A DNA stretch of 24,638 nt from a virus. This document shows, piece after piece, positions 13,662 to 21,599 of the stretch. The notes under the pieces are model-generated. The model worked only from the letters and a program-made list of their open reading frames with translations, did not search any database and had not been told where the DNA came from. Each line of letters opens with the position of its first letter. The stretch's first letter is position 1. The stretch covers positions 1 through 24,638 of IMG/VR virus record IMGVR_UViG_3300007735_000515. One strand, written 5' to 3'. The translations under genes were made by a program, and so were the position numbers.

Positions 13662-13957
13662 TGAGATCATCACGTGGTATGGGCTCAATTAAAAAATCTA
13701 AAATACCAGGTGCTATGCCTAATAAGATGCCTAAAGGCAAGGTAAAAGCCCGTCGTGATAATACTGACTTTACACAATACAAAGAAGGTGGAAGCGTGAA
13801 TGCAGCGGGTAACTACACAAAGCCATCACTTCGTAAAAGAATCGTATCACAAGTTAAAGCTGCAGCAACACACGGTACAGGCGCTGGTCAATGGTCCGCT
13901 CGTAAAGCACAGTTAGTTGCTAAGAAATATAAAGCTGCAGGTGGCGGATACAAGTGA
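13661..13957 (+). CDS. Small basic protein with GQWSARKAQ motif
   Basis: A 98-residue, highly basic protein. The N-terminus (RSSRGMGSIKKSKIPGAMP) is low complexity. Residues 52-98 form a compact conserved-looking module: AGNYTKPSLRKRIVSQVKAA, then HGTGAGQWSARKAQLVAKKY ending in GGGYK. I recall this module in many phage and some cyanobacterial or planctomycete proteins, where it is of unknown function. It is probably a small helical domain with nucleic-acid-binding charge. It overlaps the previous gene by one base and the next by four (GTGA). It also shares the KEGGSV linker with its neighbours. Confidence 0.75.
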   Translation: MRSSRGMGSIKKSKIPGAMPNKMPKGKVKARRDNTDFTQYKEGGSVNAAGNYTKPSLRKRIVSQVKAAATHGTGAGQWSARKAQLVAKKYKAAGGGYK

Positions 13958-14301
13958 GTTGGTCTAAAAAGTATAAAGAGTCTATTGATTGTAAGAATCC
14001 TAAAGGGTTTTCTCAAAAGGCTCATTGTGCTGGACGTAAAAAGAAAATGGCAAGTGGTGGCTTAGCTAAACCTCAACAATCGTTAAAAGCTTGGGGTGAT
14101 CAAAAGTGGAGAACTAAGTCTGGTAAAAAGTCTAGTGAGACAGGGGAGCGATATTTACCAGAAAATGCAATTAAAGCTTTAAGCCCACAAGAGTATGCTG
14201 CTACAACAAAAGCAAAAAGAGCAGGTAAAGCTAAAGGCAAACAGTTTGTAGCTCAACCTAAATCTATTAAACAAAAAGTAAAACCTTTTAGAAAAATATA
14301 A
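13954..14301 (+). CDS. Small basic protein with GERYLP motif
   Basis: A 115-residue basic protein that starts at GTG (13954), overlapping the previous stop as GTGA. The N-terminal SWSKKYKESIDCKNPKGFSQ, then KAHCAGRKKK, holds two cysteines. A MASGG linker follows, and then a module SLKAWGDQKWRTKSGK ... TGERYLPENAIKALSPQEYA (about 43-88) with a basic tail. I recall the second module as a widespread domain of unknown function in phages and environmental bacteria (possibly DUF5872; not verified). Its conserved Trp, Arg and Glu residues suggest a real fold. The function is unknown. The gene is the last of a coupled run of small basic proteins. Confidence 0.75.
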   Translation: MSWSKKYKESIDCKNPKGFSQKAHCAGRKKKMASGGLAKPQQSLKAWGDQKWRTKSGKKSSETGERYLPENAIKALSPQEYAATTKAKRAGKAKGKQFVAQPKSIKQKVKPFRKI

Positions 14302-14303
14302 AT

Positions 14304-15230
14304 ATGGTAGATAGAACCTCAGGAACCACGAGTTTTAACCTAGATTTAAATAACCTTGTTGAAGATGCATTTGAGCGTTGTGGACAAGAACTACGTACTG
14401 GATATGATCTACGTACTGCACGACGTTCTTTAAACTTGATGACAATTGAATGGGCTAACCGCGGTATTAATATGTGGACTGTAGAACCTGGTCAAATTAA
14501 TATGAACCAAGGACAGATCATGTATGCATTACCTACTGACACTATAGATCTTTTAGATATGGTAACTCGTACTGGCACAGGATCAAACCAACAAGACATT
14601 AATATTAACCGAATTAGCGAGTCAACGTATATTACAATACCAAATAAAAACGCTACAGGCCGTCCTATTCAAGTATGGATTAATAGACAAAGTGGCCAAG
14701 AAAACCCTACTACGATAACCACTGCTGAAGCTTTAGATGCAACAGAAACAACGATTACATTATCTTCTACTGTAGGCTTAGCACAATTTGGATTTATTAA
14801 AGTAGATAGTGAAACAATTCAATATGGTGGTATAAGTGGTAATGATTTAACAGGTTGCATACGCGGTGTTAATAATACAACTGCGGCAACACATACAACA
14901 GCATCAAGAGTTTATGTGCAAAACTTACCCACAATAAATGTATGGCCAGCACCAGATCAAAGTAATTTTTATCAGTTTGTATATTACAGACTACGACGTA
15001 TACAAGATGCAGGAAATGGTGTGACCGTAGAGGATATTCCATTTAGATTTATACCTTGCATGGTTGCAGGATTAGCTGCGTATTTAAGTATGAAATTACC
15101 TAATGTAGCACCTGATAGAATTCAGATGTTACGAGCAGATTATGAAGCAGCGTTCCAATTAGCTGCAGATGAAGATAGAGAAAAAGCATCAGTTAGGTTT
15201 GTACCACGAGAAATGTTTTATCACGGATAA
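14304..15230 (+). CDS. Head-tail connector/tail-tube-A-like protein
   Basis: A 308-residue protein. The N-terminal helical part (FNLDLNNLVEDAFERCGQEL, 11-30; RTARRSLNLMTIEWANRGIN, 37-56) and PTDTIDLLDMV (77-87) fit connector or tail-tubular-A-like proteins that join portal to tail in short-tailed phages. INVWPAPDQSNFYQFVYYRL (211-230) belongs to the same pattern. The C-terminal helical region (240-308) is typical. Residues about 136-207 (ALDATETTITLSSTVGLAQF, then DLTGCIRGVNNTTAATHTTA) look like an inserted beta module. The start is two bases after the previous stop. Structural role is likely; the exact connector position is inferred. Confidence 0.65.
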   Translation: MVDRTSGTTSFNLDLNNLVEDAFERCGQELRTGYDLRTARRSLNLMTIEWANRGINMWTVEPGQINMNQGQIMYALPTDTIDLLDMVTRTGTGSNQQDININRISESTYITIPNKNATGRPIQVWINRQSGQENPTTITTAEALDATETTITLSSTVGLAQFGFIKVDSETIQYGGISGNDLTGCIRGVNNTTAATHTTASRVYVQNLPTINVWPAPDQSNFYQFVYYRLRRIQDAGNGVTVEDIPFRFIPCMVAGLAAYLSMKLPNVAPDRIQMLRADYEAAFQLAADEDREKASVRFVPREMFYHG

Positions 15231-15234
15231 TTAA

Positions 15235-15666
15235 ATGCCTAGTAAATATTCAAGTGGTAAACATGCAATTGCCCAGTGTGATAGATGTAATTTTAGGTAT
15301 CCACTAAAGCAACTGAAAAGATTGGTTATTAAGACCAAAAATGTTAATATACTTGTATGTCCTGAATGTTGGGAACCGGATCAACCACAGTTAAGTCTTG
15401 GTCTTTATCCAGTAAATGACCCACAAGCAGTGCGTAATCCAAGACCTGATAGTCCTAGTTATTATCAATCAGGATTAGATGGATTACAAACTATAGAGCA
15501 AACAGGACCATTGCAAACTGAAACTGGAGTACCTTTAGGTGGTAGTCGAGTATTTCAATGGGGTTGGGCACCTGTAGGTGGCGCTTCATATTTTGATTCA
15601 GAGTTAACACCTAATTATTTAGTAGGTGCAAGTGCTTTAGGTTCAGTAACAGTAACAATTTCATAG
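15235..15666 (+). CDS. Zinc-ribbon virion-associated protein
   Basis: A 143-residue protein. Two CxxC pairs, CDRC (15-18) and CPEC (42-45), are spaced as in a zinc ribbon. The segment HPR-like PVNDPQAVRNPRPDSPSYY follows (about 58-77), then a Gly/Thr-rich tail. I recall proteins with this exact order (ribbon then NPRPD) beside connector genes in aquatic phages; their function is unreported to my knowledge. Neighbours suggest a connector or tail accessory, with the zinc ribbon as a structural clip. The start is five bases after the previous stop, without a strong ribosome site. Confidence 0.75.
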   Translation: MPSKYSSGKHAIAQCDRCNFRYPLKQLKRLVIKTKNVNILVCPECWEPDQPQLSLGLYPVNDPQAVRNPRPDSPSYYQSGLDGLQTIEQTGPLQTETGVPLGGSRVFQWGWAPVGGASYFDSELTPNYLVGASALGSVTVTIS

Positions 15667-15676
15667 GAGAAATAAA

Positions 15677-15871
15677 ATGGCATATAAATCAGGCGCAGAC
15701 GGTATTACTAAACAAGGTAAAACTAAAGGTCGTAACTTAGGTGACGACGGAGCTAAAGTAGGCATTTCAAAAGGCCCTAAACATGCAGGTTCTAAAGGTG
15801 GTAAAAAGAACATTGACATGAAAACTATGGGTCGTGGTATGGCTAAAGTTGCAGCACAGAAAAAAGGATAA
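15677..15871 (+). CDS. Small Gly/Lys-rich protein with N-terminal GKTKGR tag
   Basis: A 64-residue, very basic protein. It carries SGADGITKQGKTKGR at residues 5-19, the same ADG...GKTKGR tag that ends three proteins at 12179-13661, but here at the N-terminus. The rest is Lys/Gly/Asp-rich with GISKGPKHAGSKGGKKN. AGGAGA lies just upstream. The tag's change of position suggests it is a portable module rather than a chance tail. Confidence 0.75.
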   Translation: MAYKSGADGITKQGKTKGRNLGDDGAKVGISKGPKHAGSKGGKKNIDMKTMGRGMAKVAAQKKG

Positions 15872-15876
15872 TTATC

Positions 15877-16095
15877 ATGGCAGAATATAAACAACCTATC
15901 ATTGTGCCTAACGCAGATATTAGTCTTTCACAAGATCCTAATAAGCTACGTTCACAAGATTTAAATTTTAAAACAGGTAGACAACGTGTAAGCGCGGGTG
16001 ATCCAGGTCGTCAAGATATTAAAACTGATGGCATTAAAATTCGTGGTACAGGTGCAGCTACTAAAGGTGTAAAAGCTAGAGGTCCGATGGCTTAA
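15877..16095 (+). CDS. Small protein with IRGTGAATKG tail
   Basis: A 72-residue protein. Its first 30 residues are acidic/polar (QPIIVPNADISLSQDPNKLR), and the C-terminus IKIRGTGAATKGVKARGPMA is basic and Gly-rich. I recall this RGTGAATKGxxxRGPMA ending from small proteins encoded near tail and connector genes in many aquatic phages; no function is known to me. It starts five bases after the previous stop and ends two bases before the next start. It may belong with the other tagged small proteins. Confidence 0.7.
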   Translation: MAEYKQPIIVPNADISLSQDPNKLRSQDLNFKTGRQRVSAGDPGRQDIKTDGIKIRGTGAATKGVKARGPMA

Positions 16096-16097
16096 TT

Positions 16098-16748
16098 ATG
16101 GCATTAGGTGCTCTAACATATAGTCAGCTTGTAACTGAAATACAGGATTACACAGAAAATACGTTTACTACAACGGATATAAATACTTTTATCCAACAAG
16201 CAGAACAACGTATTTACAATACTGTTCAGTTACCAGCACTTCGCAAAAATGTGACGGGTACATTAAGTACTGGCAATAAGTACCTTGCTATGCCTACAGA
16301 TTGGTTAGCTACGTTTAGTTTGGCTGTAATTAATACCGACAATGAATATTTATATTTATTAAATAAAGACGTGAACTTTATTAGGCAATCGTTTCCTGAT
16401 ACTGATTCTGATTTTTATGGTGAACCACAATATTATGCTGTATTTAATGCAACTTCATTTATTGTAGGTCCTACACCTGACTATAACTATGCAGTAGAAT
16501 TACATTATTTTTATTATCCTGAATCTATAGTAACTGCAGGTACTTCATGGTTAGGTACTAACTTTAGCTCAGCGCTTTTATATGGTTCTTTATTAGAAGC
16601 ATACACCTACATGAAAGGTGAAAAAGATGTTATTGATAACTACAGAGTTAGATATGATGAAGCTATGTTATTACTCAAACAGCTTGCTGACGGTAAAGAT
16701 AGACAAGATGCTTATAGATCAGGCCAAGTTAGATACCCAGTTCAATAA
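16098..16748 (+). CDS. Phage adaptor-like virion protein
   Basis: A 216-residue protein. The pattern TYSQLVTEIQDYTENTFT (7-24), ADI-type TTDINTFIQQAEQRIYNTVQ, LAMPTDWLATFSLAV (63-77) and VELHYFYYPESI (128-139), with a helical C-terminus, matches proteins I have seen labelled phage adaptor protein, including those of SU10-like podoviruses (recalled, not checked). Adaptors link the portal to the tail nozzle. It lies with the connector-like gene at 14304. No catalytic motif is seen. The structural call is good, the specific adaptor position moderate. Confidence 0.65.
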   Translation: MALGALTYSQLVTEIQDYTENTFTTTDINTFIQQAEQRIYNTVQLPALRKNVTGTLSTGNKYLAMPTDWLATFSLAVINTDNEYLYLLNKDVNFIRQSFPDTDSDFYGEPQYYAVFNATSFIVGPTPDYNYAVELHYFYYPESIVTAGTSWLGTNFSSALLYGSLLEAYTYMKGEKDVIDNYRVRYDEAMLLLKQLADGKDRQDAYRSGQVRYPVQ

Positions 16749-16759
16749 AAGGATATTAA

Positions 16760-17215
16760 GTGGCTCTATCACAAACATTAGCAACAAGTTTTAAAGTTGA
16801 AATTTTAGATGGCATTCATAACTTTGGTACTGGCGTTATACGTGCAACCACTGCAGCGGATACATTTAAGATTGCTCTTTATACATCGCTTGCAACATTA
16901 AATGCAGCTACAACTGTATATGATGCAACGGATGAAGTTACAGGCACAGGATATTCAGCAGGTGGTAATACCCTTACTATATCTCAAGCTCCAACTTCTA
17001 CATTAAATGAAACTGTAGCGTGGTTAAACTTTGCAGATTCTAGTTGGCCTAATGCTACCTTTTCAGCAGCGGGTGCTTTGATATATAATAGCACTCAAGG
17101 TAATAAAGCAGTAGCAGTATTAGATTTTGGCGGAACTAAAACAGCTGCCAATCAAACATTTACAGTAACATTTCCGGCGTCTACATCAAGCGCTGCAATT
17201 ATAAGGATAACATAA
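16760..17215 (+). CDS. Beta-rich virion protein, GTG start
   Basis: A 151-residue protein starting at GTG with AAAGGA upstream. It is Thr/Ala/Gly-rich with alternating hydrophobic residues. TFKIALYTS (35-43), then TGTGYSAGGNTLTIS, AWLNFADSSWPNATFSAAGA and a repeated-strand C-terminus fit a single beta-sandwich domain. Its layout parallels the protein at 18645 (VFKMLLATS ... TGGYTTGGKNLV ... AIIRNST), and the two flank the methyltransferase-DUF115 gene. Its stop is adjacent to that gene's ATG. Probably a tail or surface protein; the role is not proven. Confidence 0.7.
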   Translation: MALSQTLATSFKVEILDGIHNFGTGVIRATTAADTFKIALYTSLATLNAATTVYDATDEVTGTGYSAGGNTLTISQAPTSTLNETVAWLNFADSSWPNATFSAAGALIYNSTQGNKAVAVLDFGGTKTAANQTFTVTFPASTSSAAIIRIT

Positions 17216-18643
17216 ATGACAACAGTTTCTTCTGTATTTTCAGAAGCACCGCAAGTAAAAGTAAGTAATGTAAGACCTTTAGAAAAAGATTTATATAAGA
17301 TGATGTGGGATATACCAGAATATAGAGCAGTAGCTCCTGGTGAACTCATAGCACAAGAATTTTTGAATCAAGCTAGACCTCCTAAAGGGGCGTCAGTATT
17401 AGATTTAGGATGTGGCACTGGACGTGGCGCTCTTAACTTAGCTTTTTTCGGTGGCTTAAATGTCACTATGGTTGACTTCGCAGATAATTGTTTAGACGAA
17501 GATATTCGACCAATGTTAGAAACACAGAAGCATGCTATGAGATTTGTAGAGGCAGATTTATCTGAACCACTACCTGTTAAAGCAGCTTATGGTTTTTGTA
17601 CCGATGTGATGGAGCATATTAGACCTCATCACGTAGATAAAGTATTAGATAATTGTTTAGCTGCTTGCCAACATGTTTTCTTTCAGATTGCTACTGAAGA
17701 TGACTTAATGGGTAAAGTAGTAGGACATAAACTTCATTTAAGTGTGCACCCATATGAGTGGTGGTTAAAGAAGTTTATTGATAGAGATTGTATTATTCAT
17801 TGGTCTAAAGAAGCACCTGGATACTGTTTATTCTATGTAAGTGCATGGATGAAAGGTGAAGATATTGTTGATAAAGGTGTTATTAATACCGATGACGAGA
17901 CCATTAAAGCAAATGTAGAATATAACATTCAAAGGGGTTTTATGCAGGTTCAACCTTACCCTACGAATGATCAAGAAGTTATGATTGTGGGTGGTGGACC
18001 ATCATTGAATGAACACCTTGAAACCATTAGACAAAAGAGGGCTGATGGTGTTAAACTAATCACAATTAATGGGGCCTATAAATGGTGCCTTGACAACGGT
18101 ATTACGCCTTCTGCTATGGTTATGGTAGATGCTAGACCTTTCAATGTACGATTTACTGAACCTGTAGTTGATCATTGTAAGTATTTTATTGCTTCTCAAT
18201 GTGACCCTACAGTGTTTGATGGGCTTCCAAAAGACAGAACATATATATGGCATACGAGCGCGGATTTGCTTAATGACATATTAGCTAAACATTATAAAAC
18301 GTGGTATCCGGTTCCAGGAGGATCAACAGTCCTTTTAAGAGCTATACCATTATTTAGAATGTTAGGATTTAAACGGTTTCATCTCTTCGGATGTGATTCT
18401 TGTTTAGATGAAAAAGAAGTTCACCATGCATATGAGCAACAAGAAAATGATGGACAGCCGATCATACCCGTAAACGTGGGCGGGAAAATATTCAGCTGCA
18501 ATCCGTGGATGATTTCTCAAGCACAAGAATTTATTGATTTGATTCGTATGCTAGGGGATGAAATCGAGTTAAACATTTACGGCGGGTTACTCCGTCATAT
18601 TTTAGAAACAGGCGCTTCATACGCCGACATTAAGGAGATTTAA
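17216..18643 (+). CDS. Methyltransferase-DUF115 fusion protein
   Basis: A 475-residue two-domain protein. Residues about 45-215 are a class I SAM-dependent methyltransferase: motif I VLDLGCGTGRGA (61-72), VTMVDFADN (83-91) for the ribose contact, and a DVMEHIRP motif (130-137). Residues about 253-475 match the DUF115/MAF-type fold: VMIVGGGPSLNEH (255-267), LITINGAYKW, MVMVDARP and the later PGGSTVLLRAIPLFRMLGF. DUF115 relatives include flagellin-modifying transferases of nonulosonic acids and a pterin pyrophosphokinase. Together they suggest transfer and methylation of a sugar or small group. The gene sits between two related virion proteins with no spacing, so a virion protein or surface glycan may be the target. 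The target is inferred; the domains are clear. Confidence 0.82.
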   Translation: MTTVSSVFSEAPQVKVSNVRPLEKDLYKMMWDIPEYRAVAPGELIAQEFLNQARPPKGASVLDLGCGTGRGALNLAFFGGLNVTMVDFADNCLDEDIRPMLETQKHAMRFVEADLSEPLPVKAAYGFCTDVMEHIRPHHVDKVLDNCLAACQHVFFQIATEDDLMGKVVGHKLHLSVHPYEWWLKKFIDRDCIIHWSKEAPGYCLFYVSAWMKGEDIVDKGVINTDDETIKANVEYNIQRGFMQVQPYPTNDQEVMIVGGGPSLNEHLETIRQKRADGVKLITINGAYKWCLDNGITPSAMVMVDARPFNVRFTEPVVDHCKYFIASQCDPTVFDGLPKDRTYIWHTSADLLNDILAKHYKTWYPVPGGSTVLLRAIPLFRMLGFKRFHLFGCDSCLDEKEVHHAYEQQENDGQPIIPVNVGGKIFSCNPWMISQAQEFIDLIRMLGDEIELNIYGGLLRHILETGASYADIKEI

Positions 18644-18644
18644 T

Positions 18645-19103
18645 ATGGCTGCATCAGCATGGCAATTATATAATAGTGCCAAAAAATATATAGGTAATGG
18701 AACGATCACTCTAGGAGCTGGCGTATTCAAAATGTTATTGGCGACAAGCGCAAGTAATGCATCAACATTTACTTTAACTGCTTACTCACAAATTACTAAT
18801 GAAATCGCTGCAACAGGTGGTTACACAACAGGTGGTAAAAACTTAGTACCAGCAACCGCATACTGGACAGTAGGTGCTTCAGCAAAACAAATGAAGTTCA
18901 CTATGTCTACAGTAGGTTTAGCATTTACAGCTTCTGGTGCTTCATTGACTAACATTAAATATGCAATCATTCGTAATTCAACTGGCGCTACTGCTGGTAG
19001 ATTACTATGCTTCTGCCAATTATCATCTAGTCAATTTACTGTTACATCACCTAATACATTGACAGTTTTACCCGCTGCTTCTGGCATCTTTACCTTAGCT
19101 TAA
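18645..19103 (+). CDS. Beta-rich virion protein, second of a related pair
   Basis: A 152-residue, Ala/Ser/Thr-rich, mostly beta protein. SAKKYIGNGTITLGAGVFKM (11-30) and then LLATSASN parallel the opening of the 16760 product, and AIIRNSTGATAGRLLCF (108-124) its later strands. It starts one base after the methyltransferase-DUF115 stop, with AAGGAG overlapping the end of that gene. The pair may be a duplicated tail or capsid surface subunit and a plausible substrate for the enzyme between them. Similarity is by eye only and needs structural comparison. Confidence 0.7.
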   Translation: MAASAWQLYNSAKKYIGNGTITLGAGVFKMLLATSASNASTFTLTAYSQITNEIAATGGYTTGGKNLVPATAYWTVGASAKQMKFTMSTVGLAFTASGASLTNIKYAIIRNSTGATAGRLLCFCQLSSSQFTVTSPNTLTVLPAASGIFTLA

Positions 19104-19112
19104 GGATAAGTC

Positions 19113-20336
19113 GTGGCATCAGAAGGCTGGGGACGCGGGACCTGGGGCTCTGCTGAATGGGGGCTAGGTATTATAGCCGAACCAGCGCCTGGCTCGGTTG
19201 CAATTACAGGTTATGCGCCTACTGATGTAATAAGTAATGTAATCACGCCCGCAGTTGGGGCGGTAGCAATAACAGGTTATGCACCTAGTCTTGTAAGAGA
19301 TAGTGCAATTACACCTAATGTAGGATCAGTAAATATAACTGGGTTTGCTCCTAGTTTAATTACCGATAATATAATAACCCCATTCGTTGGGGCAATAGCA
19401 ATAACAGGATATGCGCCTTCAACTACACAAGGAGCAAGTGTAACGCCTGATGTTGGAAACGTAACAGTTACAGGAGTAGCTCCTACTGTAATAGTAGATG
19501 CTATTGTTACAACGGTTACAGGTAGTTTGACAGTTACAGGGGCAGCACCAAATGTAGGTTTAGATAGAATTATTACCCCCTCTGTAGGTAGTATCTCTAT
19601 TGCAAGTGAAGCTGGTGTAGCTATTGTAGGGCAATTAATAATAACTGTAATAGGTGAGTTATCAATTGCAAGCGCGCCGCCTAGCTATATATTAACTGCA
19701 ACTCCTGCAGCAAATGATTTAACATTTACAGGTTATGCTCCTCAAGCAGTACAAGGTAAATTCTCTAATCCAGAAACCGGTACTGTAACTATAACAGGAG
19801 AAGCACCTAGTATTGTAAGTGGTAAAGCTATAACACCAGATGTTGGAACCGTAACTGTATCTGGAATAGCACCTGATGTAATAAGTGGTAGAGTAATTAC
19901 ACCTAGTGTTGGATCAGTATCTATAACTGGATATGCTTCAAATATAAATGTAGGTGTACAAGCAGTTCCAGACAGCGGTGTTGTAAATATAACAAGTTAT
20001 GCTCCGTATTGGAATTTTGGTGTTATACCAAGTGTTGGAACTTTAACTTTAGTAGGCCAGACACCTAGTGCTGTAACAGGAAAAATAGTAACTCCGTCAG
20101 GCGGCGCAGTTATTGTAGGTTCAGCACCAAGCGTTGTAGTAACCGGTAATGTAGTTACACCAAATGTAGGTATAGTAACTTTAACAGGTATAGCGCCTTC
20201 AGCTGTAGTGGCTAGGGTTATATCTCCACCAAAAGGGGTATTAACATTAGTAGGTGGAACGGTTACTTTAAGTAATTCTAACTGGAATACGATAAACACA
20301 GCTCAAACACCTAACTGGATACAAATAGCTGCATAA
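19113..20336 (+). CDS. 22-residue-repeat fibre/surface protein
   Basis: A 407-residue protein starting at GTG, ahead of the tail fibre gene. The N-terminus is Trp/Gly-rich (GWGRGTWGSAEWGLG, 5-19), a cap seen on some phage tail proteins. From about residue 22 to 390 it is built of some 17 tandem units of about 22 residues with the pattern ITPxVGxVxITGYAPxxV. A few units are degenerate (7, 8, 9, 13). Such regular short beta units suggest an elongated beta-helical or beta-prism shaft. There is no enzymatic motif. It probably contributes to the tail or a fibre, or coats the virion. Confidence 0.7.
   Translation: MASEGWGRGTWGSAEWGLGIIAEPAPGSVAITGYAPTDVISNVITPAVGAVAITGYAPSLVRDSAITPNVGSVNITGFAPSLITDNIITPFVGAIAITGYAPSTTQGASVTPDVGNVTVTGVAPTVIVDAIVTTVTGSLTVTGAAPNVGLDRIITPSVGSISIASEAGVAIVGQLIITVIGELSIASAPPSYILTATPAANDLTFTGYAPQAVQGKFSNPETGTVTITGEAPSIVSGKAITPDVGTVTVSGIAPDVISGRVITPSVGSVSITGYASNINVGVQAVPDSGVVNITSYAPYWNFGVIPSVGTLTLVGQTPSAVTGKIVTPSGGAVIVGSAPSVVVTGNVVTPNVGIVTLTGIAPSAVVARVISPPKGVLTLVGGTVTLSNSNWNTINTAQTPNWIQIAA
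19176..20282 (+). repeat. About 17 tandem 66-bp coding repeats
   Basis: The repeat is clear at the protein level (22 residues, ITPxVGxVxITGYAPSxVxxx) and diverged at the DNA level. Unit length is mostly exactly 22 codons, with two shorter units near residues 190 and 285. Copy number could change by recombination between units. Confidence 0.75.
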
Positions 20337-20373
20337 ATGTAGTAGAATATAACAAAATTTAAAGGAATTTATT

Positions 20374-21582
20374 ATGGCAAGTACCTATTCAGACCTTAAG
20401 ATAGAACTCATAGGAACCGGCGATCAGTCTGGTACATGGGGAACCACAACTAATAATAACTTAGGCACAGCTCTAGGTGAAGCAATTACAGGTTCAGCAG
20501 ATGTAGCGTTTTCAAGCGCTGATGTTACTGTAACGCTAACAGATACAAACGCAGCTCAAACTGCTCGTAATTTAAGATTAAACTTAACAGGTACTTCAGG
20601 TGGGGCCCGTAATCTTATTTTAGGTTCTGGTTGTCAAATTGAAAAACTATATTTAATTAATAATGGTTTAGCAGATGCAGTTACTGTAAAAAATACAACA
20701 GGCACAGGTATTGCAGTTCCAGCTGGTAAAACTATGTTTGTATTTAATAATGGCACTAATGTTGTTAATGCTGTTAATTATGTTGCCGGTACAGCTGCTT
20801 CTGGCGCTAACTCAGATATTACATCACTATCAGGTTTAACTACTCCTCTTTCAGTAGCACAAGGTGGTACAGGCATTACTTCTTTTGGTACAGGTGTCGC
20901 AACATTTTTAGGTACTCCGTCTAGTTCTAATTTAGCTGCTGCTGTTACAGACGAAACAGGTAGTGGTTCTTTGGTTTTTGCTACTTCACCAACACTTGTA
21001 ACTCCTGTATTAGGTACTCCAACTTCAGTCACATTGACCAATGCAACAGGTCTTCCATTATCAACAGGTGTCACAGGAACACTGCCCGTAGCAAACGGCG
21101 GAACAGGATCAACAACATTAACAGCCAATTCTGTAATGTTAGGTAACGGCACATCAGCACTATCTGCAAATATGGTAGCACCTGGTGCGAATGGTAACGT
21201 CCTTACATCAAACGGAACGACTTGGACATCAGCAACGCCATCAGGTGGTGGCGTAACATCATTAAATGGTCAAACAGGTGCGATTACAAATACTACTCAA
21301 TATGCTATAGGTAGTTATGTGATGGGAAGACCTGCAAACAGTAATAGTTATGACAATTCTACAGTAGCAGGCTCAAGTTTATACGCCACCATTAACCCAT
21401 ATTTTTCAGGACAACAAGAAGGGACACCATTTGCAGGTTGGGGAAGAATTCCTACGTGGGCTCCCCAAGGTGCAGGAGGTGTTGAAGGTTCTGTTGTAAT
21501 TCAATTAGTTAATACAGGGTCATGGCGTTGCGTATCTCAAGCAAATTCAGGGTATCCAGGTCTTTGGGTTCGTTACGCATAA
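20374..21582 (+). CDS. Tail fibre protein
   Basis: A 402-residue putative receptor-binding fibre. The N-terminus STYSDLKIELIGTGDQSGTW, then GTTTNNNLGTALGEAI is a virion-anchoring module I recognise from many aquatic phage fibres. The middle has shaft-like repeats of the LSVAQGGTGITSF / LPVANGGTGSTTL type (about 163 and 238) and VTSLNGQTGAI (about 300). The C-terminal tip (from about 310) ends GSWRCVSQANSGYPGLWVRYA, a compact Gly/Trp/Tyr-rich domain as in host-binding tips. RBS AAAGGAA. The tip would determine host range. It is followed by a small fibre-linked gene and the modification cassette, which makes it a possible substrate. Confidence 0.82.
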   Translation: MASTYSDLKIELIGTGDQSGTWGTTTNNNLGTALGEAITGSADVAFSSADVTVTLTDTNAAQTARNLRLNLTGTSGGARNLILGSGCQIEKLYLINNGLADAVTVKNTTGTGIAVPAGKTMFVFNNGTNVVNAVNYVAGTAASGANSDITSLSGLTTPLSVAQGGTGITSFGTGVATFLGTPSSSNLAAAVTDETGSGSLVFATSPTLVTPVLGTPTSVTLTNATGLPLSTGVTGTLPVANGGTGSTTLTANSVMLGNGTSALSANMVAPGANGNVLTSNGTTWTSATPSGGGVTSLNGQTGAITNTTQYAIGSYVMGRPANSNSYDNSTVAGSSLYATINPYFSGQQEGTPFAGWGRIPTWAPQGAGGVEGSVVIQLVNTGSWRCVSQANSGYPGLWVRYA

Positions 21583-21599
21583 ATTAAAAAGGAAAATAT

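Noticed and set aside
19176-20282. CRISPR-like periodic repeats
   Set aside because: The period is 66 bases, in frame, conserved at protein level and diverged in DNA; there are no spacers.
20337-20373. Possible promoter (TAGAAT/TATAAC) before the tail fibre gene
   Set aside because: No acceptable -35 and no extended -10; AT-rich DNA gives such hexamers by chance.
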